Below are positions 51,476 to 63,475 of a stretch of DNA of 64,000 bases, one piece after another. The position numbers were made by a program, and so were the translations under genes. The DNA comes from Strix aluco (Eukaryota > Chordata > Aves > Strigiformes > Strigidae), in NCBI RefSeq assembly GCF_031877795.1, contig NC_133937.1, positions 18,317,501 to 18,381,500 on the forward strand. Direction: 5' to 3'. A model generated the notes under the pieces. It was given only the letters and a program-made list of their open reading frames with translations. It had not been told where the DNA came from and searched no databases. Position 1 is the stretch's first letter; the number at the start of each line of letters is the position of its first letter.

Positions 51476-51483
51476 TGACGTCA
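51476..51483. promoter_or_regulatory. SEC24C: Consensus cAMP-response element, SEC24C promoter
   Basis: Perfect palindromic TGACGTCA, 218 bp upstream of the exon 1 donor. This is the binding site of CREB/ATF bZIP factors. COPII genes are known targets of ER-stress bZIPs such as CREB3L2 and ATF6, so it could couple SEC24C to secretory load (inference). Confidence 0.6.
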
Positions 51484-51600
51484 CTGCGGGGGCGCTCCTC
51501 AGGGGCCGCGCTCCCCGGCCATGTGTGCCTGTTACGGCAGCGCTCGCGCGCCGTGGCGTCGCTCGGCGGCCGTCCGGGAGTGCCGGCCTGCGCTGATGGG

Positions 51601-51618
51601 CCCGGCCCGGCCCGGCCC
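51601..51618 (-). other. Potential G-quadruplex motif
   Basis: Four GGG runs separated by CC on the minus strand (CCCGG repeats on plus), meeting the classical G3-N1-7 rule. It lies upstream of the SEC24C exon in the CpG island. Confidence 0.55.
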
Positions 51619-51850
51619 GGGGCGCCCAGGCCGGAGCCGCGCTTGCCCGACGGGCGATGTGCGCGTCCCTTGGGCCCAGGGCAGCCCCGAGCGGGGCGGG
51701 AGGGCTCTTACGGGGCCGCTGGGGCCGTTTTCTCGGTAGCTTGCACAGCCCGAGAGCGAGCGTTTTGCTGCAAGAGCGGCTGAGGGCGGGCCGGGTGCGC
51801 CGCCAGGCGCTGCTGAGCCTTTGCCCGCGCCGGGCATGGCGCTGTTCGCC

Positions 51851-52279
51851 GTGTGGGCTGCCGGCGGCCTGCCCGGGACAGACCGCGACAGGGGGGCAGC
51901 CAGGGCCAGCTCTGCCCCGAAGCGCAGTGGTGGTGCAGGAGTTGTTCACTAGCTGGTAACGTTCGGTTGGTGTGCGCCCACCAGCGCCGTGCAATGGCAC
52001 TGGATGGGTGGTGGTGTAATACTGGCAATGGAGTAGTCAACCGAGCAATGGGGTCCCAGCAAAACTGCTTCCTTTGAATGTTAGGGTGCAAGGGTGTCAC
52101 AGAGATGGGTAAGGTATTTGTTAAAGCTAAGCACATTCAGAATAAGGAAGAGATGTTTGTCCTCTGGATCTTAACAGAAAATTATATTTTAAGCCCTGTA
52201 GCAAAGGGGGAACATAGATTTTATTTCTCTTACAACTGCAAGGGATTAAGGTGGCTTGGGATAGCCAGGAGGTCTTGTG
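51851..52279. other. Spacer between SEC24C CpG island and CR1
   Basis: Moderate-GC DNA to the right of the CpG island with no gene seen. Its far end may include more decayed CR1 sequence, but I cannot fix a boundary. Confidence 0.4.
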
Positions 52280-52845
52280 TGTCATGGTCCTGAAGAGAAA
52301 ACAGTGAAGGACTCCACACTGGTGAAACCCCACCTGGAGTACTGCATCCAGCTGTGGACTCCACAGTTCAGGAAAGACATGGACCTGTTGGAGTGGGTCC
52401 AGAGGAGGACCATGAAAACGAGAGGGATGAAACATCCTTCCTATGAGGACAGGCTGAGAGAGTTGGGACTGTTCAGCCTAGAGAAGGCTCTGGGGAGACC
52501 TTATTGCAGCCTTTCAGTACTTAAAGGGGGCCTACAGGAAAGGTGGGGAGGGACTCTTTATCAGGGGGTGTAGTGATAGGACAAGGGGTAATGGCTTTAA
52601 ACTAAAAGAGGGTAAATTTAGATGAGATATAAGGAAGAAGTTTTTTACAATGTGGGTGGTGAAGCACTGGAGCAGGTTACCCAGAGAGGTTGTAGATGCC
52701 TCATCCCTGGAAACATTCAAGGTCGGGTTGGACAGGGTTCTGGGCAACCTGATCTAGTTGAAGATGTCACTGTTCATTGCAGGGGGGGTGGACTAGATGA
52801 CCTTTAAAGGTCCCTTCCAACCCAAATTATTCTCAGATTCTCTTT
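52280..52845 (+). mobile_element. CR1 LINE 3' fragment
   Basis: Diverged copy of the chicken-repeat-1 3' region, plus orientation. Recognisable family blocks include CACCTGGAGTACTGCATCCA, TATGAGGACAGGCTGAGAGA, TTCAGCCTAGAGAAGG, GGGGAGACCTTATTGCAGCC, GATAGGACAAGGGG and GGTCCCTTCCAACCCAAA. It ends in decayed ATTCT-type terminal repeats. It is 5'-truncated, as is typical for CR1, and has no intact ORF. It sits between the divergent SEC24C and SYNPO2L starts. Confidence 0.93.
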
Positions 52846-53605
52846 GCGCCTGGGTGCAAAGCCATTCTCTTGGCCATTGGGGAGTCTATATACACAGTGC
52901 CCTGCACAGAACTGTTTGAATCCCACCTGTGTAGCTAATCCTGGCTATTCTGGTCCCAGTGTCTAATATTAGGAGTGGCTGTAGGAGATGTCAGGGAGCA
53001 GCAAGCTGCAGAGGGAGCACATTACATCTATAGTCTGCCTGTAGTTTTCAGGGCAGACAGATAGTGCTACTGTGTAGTAACACTAGCTGCACAGGGAACA
53101 CACAAGTGGAGAGCACATCACTTGCAAGCTTGGTGCAGTTTCTCAGGGTCAGGTGCTAGTAGAAGTTTGTGCCTATGTCATGTCCTTGCGTGAAACTCAT
53201 GCTAATGAATCCTGAGTGCTTGGTGACTCTAGGATTTGCATTTCGAATGGGAAGTGGAAATAAAATTTTTACTGAAATGCTTCCAGCTTTAAGAGTGTCA
53301 GACAAAGCTCTGGAGAGACAGGAGGTGTGCTATTTTCAGCCACGCTTCGATGAGAGATCCATGGTGTGTATGGGGGGGCACAGAGGGTGAGATTGACATG
53401 ACATGTGTGTATGACAACTCTGGCCCCTTACCAAGAGCAGAATCAAATGTCTAATCATAGGCAGAGCAGCAGCTGAGAGTCCAGAAGAGCAGGGAAGACT
53501 GGGCTTGACAGTCTCAACTCTCCTCTTGTGTGTGTGTTAACTTGAAGGAGAAAGTGAGCAGAGGGCCTTTTGGGGGACCGGAGAGTCGTGGTGTGAACTG
53601 TGAAG
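52846..53605 (+). promoter_or_regulatory. SYNPO2L: Upstream region of SYNPO2L
   Basis: About 0.8 kb between the CR1 fragment and the SYNPO2L first coding exon. The promoter or an upstream 5'UTR exon of SYNPO2L is expected here, but I see no clear TATA box or CpG island. The gene is muscle-restricted in mammals (known), so a non-CpG promoter is plausible. Confidence 0.35.
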
Positions 53606-53632
53606 ATGGGAGTAGAAGATACCGCCTGTTAA
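53606..53632 (+). other. SYNPO2L: Possible uORF in SYNPO2L leader
   Basis: ATG followed by seven codons and TAA, out of frame with and 54 nt before the SYNPO2L ATG. It matters only if transcription starts upstream of it, which is not known. Confidence 0.3.
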
Positions 53633-53686
53633 GAACTGGAGTCTGTTTTGAAGTTGGGAAGACAAAATATCCAAAGCACAGAAATC

Positions 53687-53791
53687 ATGGGAGCTGAAGA
53701 AGAAATGCTCATCACTCTGTCTGGAGGTGCCCCTTGGGGCTTCAGGCTGCAAGGGGGCTCAGAGCAGAAAAGGCCCCTTCAAGTGTCAAAG
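53687..53791 (+). CDS. SYNPO2L: SYNPO2L first coding exon (partial PDZ domain)
   Basis: ATG with A at -3 and G at +4, 35 whole codons, then a good donor (AAG followed by GTAGGA). It encodes MGAEEEMLITLSGGAPWGFR and LQGGSEQKRPLQVSK, nearly identical to the start of human SYNPO2L as recalled (MGAEEEVLVTLSGGAPWGFR). PWGFRLQGG is the carboxylate-binding loop of an N-terminal PDZ domain, cut by the intron after VSK. SYNPO2L (CHAP) is an actin/alpha-actinin/filamin-binding Z-disc protein of heart and skeletal muscle. The second exon, which should continue the PDZ domain, was not found before the window ends. The gene is therefore partial because of the window edge, not broken. Confidence 0.93.
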
Positions 53792-56700
53792 GTAGGACCT
53801 CGAGATGTGAACTGTGAGGGCAGAGTTGTTGACTTGTTTCTTTCCCACACTGCTGAACTCAGATATCCCTACTGAGCCGGGCATCTTTCACTACTGTTAA
53901 GGAATGCAGGAACTCCTTACTGTGGCAGCAGATCTTAAAAGGAAGACTTGGGTGGAATGGTCAAGCAGAGTGTGGGATGGGATATGGGTCCTGAAATAGA
54001 TGCTATTGAGGTAGAGACAAGTGTCAGGTGAAGACCTGCTTCAGTGCAGGTCTGTACAGCTCAGACATGTTATAATCTGTACAACTCTCTCCAGTTGTCA
54101 GTAGAGATATAACCACAGTGACAGGGCAGGAAAAAGGGCTCAAATATGAAAACTTAAGTACTTCTGTAAGACATCCAACTAAAGAAAAAATTATTTAAAG
54201 CAACAAAAGCCATATTTGTAATTCAGTTCAACTGTCCCTAACACTTCATTACTATATTCCAGCTTTCAAAATAGATGCACATTTCTTAGGGTCTCTTCTA
54301 TTGGTGAAACTTTCTCAATACTGTCTGAAGTGAATATTTTTGATGATCTAAGCAGCAAATATTGATTGGTTCCATTTCAAGAATTGAAGAAAAGCAGTTG
54401 TTTGGATGGGAGATGAAATAAGGAATAAACCTTGAGTTGCAGTACTCTTGATAAGCAGCTGTTACTGTCCGCTTTTCATAAAGACTACTGAGTAGCTTAA
54501 AAATTAGGAAAAAAAGTCCTCTGTTTATTAAGCTCTTAACAGCTGCATTAGCCTTGACACAATGATATCTTGGGATGTCTCACTGGAAGGCACCCAGCAG
54601 CAGGAATGAAAAAATGCTATGCCCAGCTCCCTCTGTTTCCTTAAGTAGACTGTGCCTCTGACAGAGAATTTTAAAATGAAATGTTCTGTGTCACTTGGCT
54701 CACCCCAGGTCAAGGACTGTTTTTGTGTGACTTCTGCCAAATGGTTTGGAATCCCATAGTTGGCCCTGAAGTGGATGTTTCTTACATAGAGAAAGATGAT
54801 TTTTCTCCAGGAAAACAACTTCTGCATGTACTTGTAGAGCTTCAGGTGCTGAAGAGGAAGAATCAATATCCTTGAAACAGGTATCTGGCATCAGTGGTTG
54901 TTAGGAAAATGGGATTTTCAGCGTCCACATAAACTCTGTAGGGTCTAGGATTGTTTTGACTCTTGTTTTTCCCCAAGTAGACAAGAAACTAGGACTGAAG
55001 AGGGAGGAGGTACTGGATGTCTCACAGAGATTACTTAGGATTGAACAGCAGCAAGACCTAGCCATTACCTTAAGGTGAATGAGATATTGCTCAAGGATTA
55101 GTAACACTTCCAGAAAGGTATTAAGTAGAAGTAGCTGTCACCCAGGACTGGGTGTCATACCTTAAGTCTAGCAATACAAATATATATATATTTTACAATA
55201 CTTGGATACTGCATAAAAAAAATAATTATGGAAAATTGATACAAATGCATTTGAGGCTCAAAATATATGTCATTCTTCAAGCAGGACTTTGAAATTATAC
55301 TTATAATTTTGGGCTATTATTGTCCAGAATTTCATGGCATCCAGGTGACCATAGATACTGTCTTAAATGCAACGGCATTTAAACCTTACCAGGAACCCAG
55401 TAGATCATATCTGAATGTAAACTGCTTAGAAGAGAATACACCCCCAGGAGTCATGAAATAACCAAATTGTCCTCCTCTTACTATGCAGAGAGTAGAAGTT
55501 CAAATCTTAGTTTTCAGCTCTTTGAGTTGAAAGATCAACTCTTCATTCTTCTGCAGTTAGGATTCTGCTATTGACATCAGCAGGATGAAGCCTGGACCAA
55601 AATGCTGCCGGCAAAGCATCTTCCAAACCTCTAACATCATTAGTGCTGTCCGTCTGGATGTTTTAGGAGCCAAAGATGGGAATGGTCCCATGGCTAAGAA
55701 GCCTGACCAGAGATTGTAGCCATATGATACAGCATAGAGAAACAGGGCAGTATTGTCTGTTTCTCTATTGGTTTGTTAGAGCTGGGACTCCTGTTGGATG
55801 AGCAATTCACTCTCTTCGTCCTCCATCCAGGAGGTCAGTGCCATTGGGCAGCACTGGGAAGTGTGGTCAGAGGGAGGTGTCACTGAGATTGAGTCTGCCC
55901 AGCAGAGGTAAGGTCAAATAACAACACAGTGTTCATTAGTACGGTGAAGGATGTGTTGTGCGTGTATGGAAAGACAGATTAGATAAATGAGAGAGTCTGT
56001 TAGTAAGCTGATTGCTGTAAACGAAAGGACTCTTGGGGAGAAAGAGAAGTGTTCATATGAGACCAGGAAAACTTTAGCTTAGCAGAACAGAAATATTAGT
56101 GCTTTGGTTCTTACAGCAAAACCTGTTTGGACAGAATGGAGAAGGACAGAACAGGAACATGGCTGAATGTGGAGAAAATGTGATAGGAGATACAGGCATG
56201 AATATCTGATAGGTGCCAGGAGATAATTGAGTGGATAAAGTTGGTGTCTCAGGGGATTCCTGTCACTTTAGGCAATTTCAACTTCTAGACTAGAAGAATC
56301 ACAGTCACTAAGGAAAGATGCTTACACTTGGACGCCAAGTCAAATTGTTTCTATGTACCTTTCTGGATGAAAAAGAGTGATAAAAAGCTAATTTGGGCCT
56401 GGTAAGTGGCAATGAATCAAGTATAACAAGTTATATATAAACAGTATACATCATAGTTATGTGGAGATGCTGGAATTGCTAGACCAGACTAGGTTAATGG
56501 TCACTCCATTTCCTGATTCCTGTTTCTTTTGTGTTTCCTGCAAGTGTTTCAGAGGAAATTGTAAACTTCACCAATGGACCTGATTTTCTGGTAATGCAAT
56601 GTGGACGGAAATTCTTTCACCCCAGCTGATTATCAGCAGGCCCTATAAAGTACATAGGAATTGACAGTCCTGGTGGTTTACCCGACACATAAACAGATAA

Positions 56701-57283
56701 TTATCTGTGAACAGCTAAATTTGTGTCTAAATCTTATATGGTTTCCTAATGAAGATTTGATAACATCAAGCAGACATGCATTCCAAAGACTAAATATTGC
56801 ACAAAGTGGGATTTCCTGTTTGAGTTGTTCCTGTTGTATTACAAATCCCTGCATAATTCATCATCTTACATGATCAATTTACACAGTCACAGGTCTTCTT
56901 GCCTTTCTTCTTTCTAAAGGTTACATCTTCATCCTCTTTTTATTGTTTCTTTATATGGAGATTATGATAAATTCAATCATTCATTGCAGTTCTGGGTAGT
57001 TTGTTTTCCTGAAAATTCTTCAGGTCTGCTGTATGCTTTTTTTTTAATGAGATGGTATTTAATGACATTAGAATGTTTGCAGCATTATTCTCTATCCTCT
57101 TCAAATACATTGGTGGGCCTCTACTTGATTGTTCTGTCATAAACTGTTCACAATGATGGCTTAAATTACTGACTTTTTTCAAGTTACAGCTAACTCCAAA
57201 GGTACAGTGAGCGTATGCATTTTAAACCGTCCTTTCTAGCACAAAGTATTTAACTGGACATAACTAAATAAATTAGAGTGTTG

Positions 57284-57352
57284 GAAGTGGGGTGTGAACC
57301 CATTTTTCTACAGACTGGAAGGATGCATAGCTGTGGTTTAAACCATTTGACC
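57284..57352 (+). mobile_element. Decayed SINE/LINE tail remnant
   Basis: GTGTGAACCCATTTTTCTAC followed by GTTTAAACCATTTGACCA resembles the trailing part of old amniote SINE/CR1-L3 elements. Only about 70 bp is recognisable. Confidence 0.3.
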
Positions 57353-58762
57353 AAGCAAGGGATCAATTCTAAACCTCAGACCAGCCAACACAAAGGGGTA
57401 GAAAAGCAGCTGTATCTTCAAACGCTGGATCCAGCTGCCACAGAGCTTCTGTGCCATCTGACTCGCTGTGGTTTATGTGTTCAGGGACACACCTAGAGCA
57501 AAATGCTGAAGTGATATACCTTGTGGACAGCCTCTTGGGCCATATATAACTAGCTTCATGTTCAAGTAACCTTGTGGATCCAAACCAGCTCTGCCTGCCT
57601 CAGGATCAGGGAAACACACATTGCTTTTTCCAGCACTGCCCAGTGGATATTGAGGAAAAAACCCTCAAATTTAAATAGCAAGCAAGACTGAAATGCTAGT
57701 ATTAATGTCAACTGATTATATGCATCCAGATCTGTAACTGCAAATGTCTATTCCTTTTGTCTTAAACTTGCCTACAAGAGCACATACTGACTATTTTGTT
57801 CCACCTAAACGATCATTTGCTCTGTCTAGGTGCTAAAAATGTCTGATGTGTATATGAATGATAGGATACTGATGTGTACATTAAAGGGGTACCATAAGAA
57901 TTCAGTCTCATAAAAAATGTGGTATCTCATAGATACTGTAAGAGTGGAGGGTGAGACAAAAGAAGAAGCAAAAGAAAATTTACTAGTGTCTGGGGAGCTC
58001 TCAGTGAGAAAGAATAGATGATTTTTAAATTAGGGTTGTATTAAAATATCAACTCAAAGGTGAAAGAACAGCAGATGTTGATATGTTCAGCAGGCAGATA
58101 CACAGCAGGACCAAACATCAACAGAGGACATGAATAATTCTGCAGAAATTAGGACAAATTGGAATATGGAGAACTAGAGAAACATATAAAGGGGAAAATA
58201 AAGAGTAAAGAACCCAAAAAGGAAAGGAAAATGTCTTATTTTGTTCTTAGCGACGGCAATGTCCTTTTAAGTGGAATCAGTTGAACTACTGTGCATTCAT
58301 ATTTGGCTTATTGTGATTCCTAATCAATCTTTTCAGTCTTACCTAGTGAAGCAGATAAAGCATAGTGGGATTTTACACTACCCCTTACCAAAATAAAGCT
58401 GATTTTGTACAGCTCAGTAGCTGTGGTGCACATGGCAACACAACAAATCTTTGGCCAGAAACAGTCATCAGGAAAGGAACAAAACAAGCATAAAAGCAAG
58501 AAACAAAAAGGATCCATATATAGCAAGATTTTTATTTTAGAAAGGCTGAGGGAAAAGTACATGGTCCTGACAGGTACAGCATTCCTTGCAAGGAGAAGCT
58601 ATAAATGAAGCTTCACCCATTCTGAAAAGAGAGTAAGGGAAAACAATACCATCAGGTTCCTGGAAGATTTCTTTGCAATAAGGATACGTGTATCAAATAC
58701 ACTTGAAACTAAACAAAATGTAAAATAGCTAGTCTGAGAAAAGTCATAAGATAGGACATAAG

Positions 58763-58806
58763 CATAATGATACATAAGCTCATAATGATACATAAGCTTA
58801 TAATGA
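58763..58806. repeat. 18-bp short tandem repeat
   Basis: Two identical 18-mers (CATAATGATACATAAGCT) plus a partial third copy, in the SYNPO2L intron. Confidence 0.85.
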
Positions 58807-59079
58807 ACCAAAGTAGAAACATAACATAGAACTATATTAGGGAAAGAATTTTTATGACGATGAACAGGGCAGCTTTAAGATAGTGCAAGTGCATGCAAAC
58901 CTGCCTTTAGGGAACCTGCTGCAAAACAAGGTTTATTCCATGAGAAGGAAACCCAGTTACTTATTATGCAAAGCAAGGAAGGCACTTTTACCTCCAGAAT
59001 AGTCTCATGCACAAGTAATACTGAAGAAATAAGTGGAAACTGGAAGCTTTCCAGCTGGTACTCATAGTAGAGGAGAAAA

Positions 59080-59440
59080 ACCTGGGCATATTAGTGGATC
59101 ACAAGAGGATAATGAGACAGCAAAAGATGCATCTCTGAATTAAAAAAGGCAAACATAAACAAATGAGCTTCAGGTAGCTGTATCTAACTGAGATAGGAAG
59201 GCATTGATGTTATTGTCTAATGCACAAGTGGGAATTCACTGGAAATATCACACCTATGGAGCCAGCCACTTTCAAGAAAAATGAATGTAAGGTAGAACAG
59301 CTATAGAAAAGGAGGGGAGGAGAGAAGGCTTCTTTCACGTAGCAAAAGGTTGAAAGATATGATTGCTGTCTACAAATAGACGTTGGGCAAATACCGGCAG
59401 CACTGTTCAAATACAGGACAGTATTTCACTGATCAAATGT
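59080..59440 (+). mobile_element. Ancient, heavily decayed CR1-like LINE fragment
   Basis: Plus-strand blocks align in order with the generic amniote CR1 3' region: ACCTGGGCATATTAGTGGAT, TTAAAAAAGGCAAAC, then a segment resembling the CACACTTTAAGAAGG part and ATATGATTGCTGTCTACAAA. It is much more diverged than the copy at 52280-52845, so a considerably older insertion. Boundaries are approximate. Confidence 0.6.
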
Positions 59441-62400
59441 GCATAAAACGACTAACCAGGGAGGTTCAGCAACAACTTTCCAATCTAGAAAAAGAGCTCA
59501 AAACCTTTTGCAATCAGTTTATGAACTGAAGTAAACAATATGGCATCTGAAATAATGAGGGATTGGCTGTGATAACTCAGAACACTCCTTTCGGTTCCCT
59601 GTTCTGTAGAGCTACTCTGCAGCAATGGAGTGAATTATTAGGGGAAGCAGTGACACAGGATTGTATAGCTTTTAAAACCAAGAATTGTTTTGCCATTTAG
59701 GAGCGATTCATCACAGCGTCCTTTTTACCTCTTTCTCACATATCCCCACTTTCTCCTGTATGTTTCCCTGCTGACAATTCACTGTTTCTACTGTCTCCTG
59801 TGGCAGATATCCTTGCTGCCTGTATGTCGTGCCACCAGTCCCTGTGACCCACGGCCTGGCTGCTCTGTCCTGTTCACCTTTGCTCATGTGACATTTTTCC
59901 TGATGGAGGTGCCAGCTCTAACCCAAATAGGTCTGATGGCTTCCAGATTTGCAAGCACTTTCTCTTCCTCTCCCCTTTTCAGTGGGCAGGCTGTTCTTTA
60001 TCTGTTTTCACAAGTGTTTACTGTCACACCTAAAAAAGTACTCCTGACAGCCTAGTCTATAGCAGTCACTAATGCTGGTTTTGGAGGGCCGAATATGTCT
60101 GCCAGTGCTGCAGAAGGAGTTCCTCAAGCAGCTTTGGGAGTGCTCCTGGACATGTTTTATGGCCTGTCGGGACTTAGGCAGGTGCCACCCTTGGCTGCCA
60201 GCGAGGGAGCGCAGGCTGCGGCGCTGGTGGAACTTTCCAAGGAGCAGCTGGGCCCAGCAGTCACCACGTGCCCAAGAATGTGGGGGGCTCCAGGGCTGCT
60301 GTCTGGCAGAGGAGCTGCAAGCTCTGCACAGTGCAGGGACAGCAGTGAGCAAGGTGCAGAGCTTGGAAGGGGAGCTCTGCTCTTCCTTCCCAGCAGAGAT
60401 GGGGGAATAAGACCTCACAGACAATGATGGTGGCCTAAACAGAAAACCATATTATCGTGGTTGCAAATCACCATTGCTGATTGTATCAGCTAATGATCTG
60501 GTTTACAATTCTTTGTGCCTCACTAGGGCTTGGAGCTATCTGCAAGGGAAGTAGCTTTACATGGGAACTCCCTCCCAAAACAAGTATAGAGAGCAGACTG
60601 GGTCGGTGGTTATGCCATTCCCTCTAACTATTAGAATCTTGATTTGTACTCTATGTTTACTCTCAGATAATCTTTAACCATTTGTTAAACTATTCCTTTC
60701 TCACTGCCCAAGCCACTTTACTCTGCATTTATTCATTTTTGCCTCCTACCTTCCCTTAAAAGGACATGAGGCAATCATGCCTATGACAAAGTATGATGTG
60801 GGCTCCAGGTCTTTCACACGTTACTGTCCTGAATGGTTTCTCCTCTGCTGTGTGACCACAGATGTGCTGCCCCATGCTCTTTGCTTCCACAAGTTGTTTA
60901 AGACTCCTGTTTGAATGGCACTGCTAGAAAAGCTTTCCTTCTCCTCCTTGCAGAGGTGAAGAGTCTAGGCAGTTTTGTCTTTACATCCTATTTGCCCATT
61001 AGCAGGGAGGATTCCTAGAAGAATCTCATGACAGATGACTATCAGCAGTTGTGGTGAAACTATACAAGCCACATCTATACCTGGTGCATTAAATGTGCCT
61101 GAGACCACTCTCTGGCACTGATGCCAGCTGCTACAGAGTGGAACGAAGCCCAGCAATTAACCTCTTCTATTCTCCCAAATAAGATGACCGCAGACAAGCT
61201 GCCCACAGGCAGTGGCTCTGGGAATGGTCTGTTCTAGCTCCCAACCTGTGCCTGGAAATTGTTCTGGAGAGCATTAGCTGGCCTGAGCCAAAGATGTGCC
61301 AAGGATCATTTCAACACTTTGATGCTACAGACAATTGCAGTCCAGAGCCCAGGTTCATTCACTGGCATTATTCAACCTGCTACTTGCTGCTTGCCAGAAC
61401 TACTGAATACGTTGGTGAAGGCTGAGCCTGTTTTATCCTGTACGTTCATACCTACAAGATACCTACAAAGATGCTGCAAGGCACAGGAAGGTCTCTGTAC
61501 CAAAGTTCCCCTGGAATCCTTCAGGTGAATGGGGTGCATGTCTAATCTGTACCTGTGGCTGATCCTATCCTTGCTGCTGCAGAACAGTGGTGCTTATCCT
61601 CCTCAGACAATTGCTGAGAGGCTCTCTTAGAGCTGGTGAGTGCTGTTTCTTGGTACAGTAACCCACACTTGTAAATACGATGAATGTTGTGTACAATAAC
61701 TTTTTGCAAACATAAGTCTCTTTTTGTCTTGGACCGTATCCTCATTCTATCAAAATAATAGAAGGTATGTCTTCTAGTTTGCCCTGTCTCACCATAAATA
61801 CAGTGGAGGCATGTTATACTTTGGGCTGCTGCTGTTCAACAATTGGTAGCAGCTGAAAAGAGTCCTTTGAGTAAGGTTTTTATTCAGAGCTTGCATATCC
61901 TCACTGCTCTTTAGAGCACAGTACCAGCATGCAGTGCTAAGGCTGAGAACACCTTGTTCTGGAGGACTGAAGCCATGTCTCTGGATGACTCTGCCCTCTG
62001 TTCAAGGCACTCTCCTTCTGACCCAGTTTGGTGCCTGTCCCTGTAAAGAGACATTTTGGTGGCTATATTTGCTTACGAGCTATAATTTCCTTAGATGTTA
62101 CTCCTAAAATCTTTTATGTCAAAAGGAGCAAGGCTGAGCCTCTAGAAAAGGACCTACATGGGACGTGTATAAGCATGTTTCTTCCGAACTTTTGTCCCAG
62201 CAGCTAGATGTGGGCACTGGGGCTCTTGCTTTTTGACAAACAAATCTGTTCCTTCTGAATCCTTGCTTCATATAGAAACCCCTTGATATCCTGCTGTTTA
62301 CTCTGTTGAGAGTAAAATGCTTATCAAGTACTTTTAGTGTCTATTCTAGTACGTGTGGCATAATTCCTTGTCATTGGTATTACACTTCACTCACTTTCCA

Positions 62401-63384
62401 GCTAATGTCCCATCAAGTAACAAAAGGCCATGGAGATAGGGCCTCTTTTTATCTACCTGCAGCCAACTCTGACTAGATACTTGTTCCCAGCAATGAGCCC
62501 TGTGCTAAACTTTCTGCTTAGGCAAAGGTGGATTGTTTGGACTTGTTTTTCTCTTCCCCCCCTTGTATTATCATGACAAAATGCTCTTTATAAGGTATTT
62601 GGTTTGAACAGAGAGAGAAAGCTAACAACCCCTTATTGCTTGCATTTGTTTTTTATCAGCTTGTATCCCCTGGTACAAATCAGAATGAAGTCTAGTGCAC
62701 CAGAGAAGGTGTTGTCCCTTTCCCATACTGGGATAGCAATATCCCCCTCACCAGTACACTTTAGACGGTAACCTATTACAGTAGTGTTGTATGTGCTTAA
62801 TGGATTGGCCAGCACCAGTATCCTCTGTCACTACCAAATTTCATCTCTAAACTCCTTGCCCAGAAGCCACCCAAGTCTGTCTTGCCACTCAAGATACCTT
62901 TTTTCATCACCCTCCCTTGCTGTGTTCATCCCAGAAAAGGTGTGTTCTCTCCCTTCTTTCTCTATATAAAGACTCCCTAATTAAACTTCACTGTGGATGA
63001 CCTGTGAAGTAGGTCTGCAGAGACACTGAATCTGCTTTACCAAGAGGCAAGTCATCCAGTGTTACCTCTTAAACAGGAATATGGTGTTTGGTCAGGAAGT
63101 TATTGAAACTAAATAGAGAAGTGTAATTGTAATGGCTAGTGTAATTATAAGGGATTAGAGTAAATATTCTCCTGTAAAATAGCTTCCAATAAAAATATGG
63201 CATTGCCATGAAGATGTGATGTTATTCACATACTTAATAGACAAGGCATAGAAAAAGTATCTTACTGGATCTCTGTGTCCAGGTGGGCAGCTGAAACAAA
63301 GAAAATTTAAGAGCCAGAGCAGAAGACTGTTGAAAAACATCCTGATTTGCGGGCTCCTGTCATTTATGGCTCATAGTTGGAGTG

Positions 63385-63475
63385 TTTTCTCCAAGGTCAC
63401 ACAAAAAATCATACAGGTCTCCTGAATCCCACTCTAGTGATTTAGCCACAGAGGTATCCTTCCTTGCACAAGTAA
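63385..63475 (+). mobile_element. Decayed SINE/LINE tail remnant
   Basis: CCAAGGTCACACAAAAAATC, then CTGAATCCCACTCTAGTGAT and TTAGCCACAGAGGTATCCTT, parallels the conserved end of the same old amniote repeat class (GTCACACAGC, then GTGCTTTAACCAC). Confidence 0.45.

Larger units (their letters stand above)
50760..51850 (-). promoter_or_regulatory. SEC24C: CpG island and promoter of SEC24C
   Basis: About 1.1 kb of very GC/CpG-rich DNA around the SEC24C exon 1 donor. It contains two ETS-family cores (CCGGAAG at 51324-51330 on plus and 51297-51303 on minus), an alternating GC run at 51443-51454, and a palindromic CRE at 51476-51483. No TATA box is evident. The many overlapping open frames in this interval are compositional. 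Confidence 0.75.

Noticed and set aside
50937-52136. Several 100-248-codon open frames on both strands of the SEC24C CpG island
   Set aside because: They overlap one another in many phases, are compositionally biased, and encode nothing recognisable; GC richness depletes stop codons.
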